DNA of 6,041 nucleotides from Boseongicola sp. (GTDB lineage: Bacteria; Pseudomonadota; Alphaproteobacteria; Rhodobacterales; Rhodobacteraceae): assembly GCA_013042895.1 (NCBI GenBank), contig JABDPD010000314.1:1-6041 (forward strand), in the 5' to 3' direction. A program made the position numbers and the translations under genes. Positions within the stretch are counted from its first letter, which is position 1. Every line of letters begins with the position of its first letter. Below, piece by piece: positions 5,965 through 6,041 of this stretch. Below the pieces are notes generated by a model. It was given only the letters and a program-made list of their open reading frames with translations. It was not told the DNA's origin and made no database searches.

Positions 5965-6041
5965 GTGATTCTTCGCACATTGCATATGATGGCAGAGACG
6001 GACAAGCCGGGTGACAGTGACACCGGGGTTCTGACCGAGAC
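5965..6041 (+). CDS. clpS: Probable ClpS, ATP-dependent Clp protease adaptor, N-terminal fragment (3' end outside window)
   Basis: The last 77 bases encode VILRTLHMMAETDKPGDSDT followed by GVLTE and run off the right edge. A short, acidic, Asp/Gly-rich flexible tail with DSDTGVLTE is what I recall of roseobacter ClpS proteins just before their conserved RPKTKRPPLYKVLLLNDD core, which would begin beyond this window. ClpS binds ClpA and delivers N-degron substrates to ClpAP in the cytoplasm. An in-frame TGA at 5938 bounds the frame. The GTG at 5965 is chosen because GAGATGGGG lies 4-13 bases upstream; the ATG pair at 5986 and 5989 is an alternative but has no Shine-Dalgarno. The conserved core is not visible, so the assignment rests on the tail and could be wrong. 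Confidence 0.6.
   Translation, partial: MILRTLHMMAETDKPGDSDTGVLTE

Overview
The window looks like an ordinary stretch of chromosome from an alphaproteobacterium, most likely a marine Rhodobacterales ('roseobacter') species. That assignment rests on moderately high GC, protein style and gene content: a stand-alone DsbD-alpha-type periplasmic protein divergent from a YqgE/AlgH protein, a D,D-carboxypeptidase carrying a SPOR domain, and what appears to be the start of clpS. It is an inference without database support. I found no mobile element, CRISPR array, tRNA, rRNA or integration scar.

Layout, left to right. Bases 1-2055 (+) hold the C-terminal two thirds of an RND-type efflux pump that starts outside the window. 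It ends tail to tail with, and overlapping by 4 bp, a gene on the minus strand (2052-2855) for a secreted DsbD N-terminal-domain protein. A 114-bp divergent spacer (2856-2969) separates that gene from a YqgE/AlgH gene (+, 2970-3551). Three bases later the convergent D-alanyl-D-alanine carboxypeptidase/SPOR gene ends (-, 3555-5009, GTG start). A 163-bp spacer with a clean 8-bp inverted repeat precedes it. Upstream on the same strand is a HAD-superfamily hydrolase (-, 5173-5874). A 90-bp divergent promoter region then leads to the first codons of a probable clpS (+, 5965 to the right edge).

The genes do not form one operon or pathway: strand alternates at nearly every step. Three products act at the cell envelope: the RND pump in the inner membrane, the DsbD-like protein in the periplasm in thiol/disulfide or metal-thiol chemistry, and the carboxypeptidase trimming peptidoglycan, probably at the septum. 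The other three (YqgE/AlgH, HAD hydrolase, ClpS) are cytoplasmic. Coding density is very high; both convergent pairs leave no room for a dedicated terminator between them.

I see no convincing undescribed system. The points most worth a second look are the extra hydrophobic C-terminal tail and altered TM10 residue of the RND pump, the DsbD alpha domain without its membrane partner, the inverted repeat at 5094-5114, and possible leaderless or weak-SD starts at the 2856-2969 spacer.
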